DNA from: an uncultured Chlorobiaceae bacterium
GTDB taxonomy: Bacteria; Bacteroidota; Chlorobiia; Chlorobiales; Chlorobiaceae
Direction of reading: 5' to 3'
Length of the DNA stretch: 43,114 nucleotides
Assembly: GCA_903994455.1 (NCBI GenBank)
Contig: CAJEXI010000028.1
Coordinates: 1 to 43,114, forward strand
Shown: in pieces, positions 42,202-43,114 of the stretch
Position numbering within the stretch: the first letter of the stretch is position 1
Layout: each line of letters starts with the position of its first letter
Position numbers and translations under genes: made by a program
Notes under the pieces: generated by a model
Databases searched by the model: none
Told to the model about the DNA's origin: nothing
Seen by the model: only the letters and a program-made list of their open reading frames with translations

Positions 42202-42215
42202 TTTGAACCTTGAAC
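42202..42215 (+). repeat. Heptamer repeat after the Rpn gene, two units
   Basis: TTTGAAC and CTTGAAC, same units and strand as at 41282-41323, 2 nt after the Rpn stop. Confidence 0.75.
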
Positions 42216-42272
42216 CCTGATTCGCAGTTTTGTTAAATTGGCTGTTTTTTCATTAATGTAAAACGAAACACT

Positions 42273-42815
42273 ATGGGACAATTTTTAGCTATTGGGCTTG
42301 TGACGAAAATTAGCGTCGATAAAAAGAAACTTGCTCTCGCAAAAATTACACTTGAACAGTTGCAAGAACGTATGAAAGCGGAGCTGCATTATGAACCTGA
42401 ACTCTATCTGTTACATGACGCTGATGACTTCTATGGCTTCGACTTGAATGAAGATATTTTTTGTGCACAACTTCTTCCGTTGTTAGAAAAACTCTATCCG
42501 CTTCTTTATCAGGATACAGAAATGTATCAAAATGCTCTTCAGAAACTCCGTACAATGCCACCTTCAGAGTGGATGGCTTGGGCAAAAAATAAACCAAATG
42601 AATCTTTTCAGTTTGATAAATACGGTATGAGAGAGACTATAGAAGGAAAATATACTGATGTTCATCTTTACTATGAGAGTATTTTGCTTTCCATGGAAGG
42701 TAAAATAGTAATGGAAGCATACGGAAGACAATTCAGGTTTGTCAGTTATACCATGATGCAAACATTGAAACAGTTTTCTCTTGCTGGATCATTACGGATG
42801 TACATTACCGGATAA
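42273..42815 (+). CDS. Hypothetical protein, 180 residues
   Basis: Not recognised. Soluble, mixed α/β, rich in Leu, Lys and Tyr. DAADDFYGFDL-like acidic/aromatic segment near residue 50 (HDADDFYGFDLNEDIF), a helical QLLPLLEKLYPLLYQDTE part and a C-terminal VMEAYGRQFRFVSYTMMQTL. No signal peptide or membrane helix. It lies about 70 nt downstream of the Rpn gene on the same strand, and an AT-rich TTTTTTCATTAATGTAAAAC precedes it as a possible promoter. May be an immunity- or defence-island-type orphan; no evidence either way. Confidence 0.65.
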   Translation: MGQFLAIGLVTKISVDKKKLALAKITLEQLQERMKAELHYEPELYLLHDADDFYGFDLNEDIFCAQLLPLLEKLYPLLYQDTEMYQNALQKLRTMPPSEWMAWAKNKPNESFQFDKYGMRETIEGKYTDVHLYYESILLSMEGKIVMEAYGRQFRFVSYTMMQTLKQFSLAGSLRMYITG

Positions 42816-42826
42816 TGGTGCAATAT

Positions 42827-42992
42827 ATCGGTGGCTGAGGCTCTTGAGGCCACTGAAAGGCGGTTTTGTGTGCAGAGAGGTACTCTCCATGTACTTCCAG
42901 GATTTGTTGGATTGGCTGGAGGCGGCAGCTTGCGGCCTCAGCTACATCGGCCACTGAGCATCGGTGGCTGAGCGGAGTCGAAGCCACCAGGT
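42827..42992. repeat. Cluster of hairpin-forming GGTGGCTGAG repeats
   Basis: ATCGGTGGCTGAG occurs at 42827-42839 and 42960-42972. The second forms a hairpin GGTGGCT (42963-42969) / AGCCACC (42982-42988) with loop GAGCGGAGTCGA. The type GGTGGCTGAGCGGAGTCGAA... is a common dispersed repeat. A GCCAC...GTGGC pairing also links the two halves. The rest up to 43114 is AT-rich with no gene seen. Confidence 0.6.
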
Positions 42993-43114
42993 GCCTTGGC
43001 CTGGTTTTTATTTCCTTATAACCAACACAAAAATAGCTCGCCTTATTGCTTCATAACCCGAAAAAGAATACTTTTATTATTATCATAATTCATCCCGCCG
43101 AACGCTCTTTTTTC

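Overview
The window looks like chromosome of a green sulfur bacterium (Chlorobiaceae: Chlorobium/Pelodictyon type). The strongest clue is a tmRNA gene at 10255-10654 whose tag reads ADDYSYAMAA, which I recall as the Chlorobium tag. Gene content agrees (polyprenol kinase family protein, YqgE/AlgH, Sua5, Ppx, and a giant DUF4347/FG-GAP exoprotein). No species is claimed.

Layout. (1) 1-10.7 kb is a housekeeping block: sua5, a CTP-dependent polyprenol/phytol-type kinase, ppx, a small unknown, nth, nusB, a HAD phosphatase, folP, an M50 protease, a haem-binding-domain protein, a NUDIX hydrolase, bcp, yqgE/algH, then ssrA with its terminator. (2) 10.7-22.1 kb is an accessory region starting just downstream of tmRNA. 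It holds a two-gene cassette of unknown function, a 1067-residue DUF4062-NACHT-FGE/C-type-lectin protein, several small toxin-antitoxin (TA) pairs, and the parts of a diversity-generating retroelement (DGR). The DGR parts are one template repeat (TR), two variable repeats (VR1 in the NACHT protein, VR2 in a zinc-ribbon/membrane/FGE protein), and only fragments of the reverse transcriptase. (3) 22.1-33.7 kb is a defence island: hsdR-hsdM-hsdS, a three-gene GHKL ATPase/DUF4325/PIN cassette, rhuM, higBA, and an MqsR-like toxin plus a Panacea-type antitoxin that are both broken. (4) 33.9-41.1 kb is one 2388-codon gene with three blocks of seven FG-GAP repeats and a C-terminal dockerin. (5) 41.1-43.1 kb holds an Rpn/PDDEXK family nuclease between short heptamer repeats, one unknown gene, and dispersed hairpin repeats.

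How the parts fit. The most interesting system is the DGR of 12.7-21.1 kb. It diversified the C-terminal lectin-like face of a STAND NTPase (a plausible invader sensor or conflict effector) and of a membrane-anchored paralogue. Both VRs differ from the TR mainly at TR adenines, and both are followed by similarly placed hairpins, an identical 29-nt element and a terminator. The only RT in the window lacks its YxDD catalytic motif, so the system is either dead or served in trans. The second candidate is the GHKL/DUF4325/PIN operon beside the type I restriction system, which reads as a partner-switch-like ATPase module controlling a nuclease. Much of the accessory DNA shows decay: a truncated duplicate, nonsense codons, a 7-nt tandem-duplication frameshift, and TA genes cut at a shared junction.
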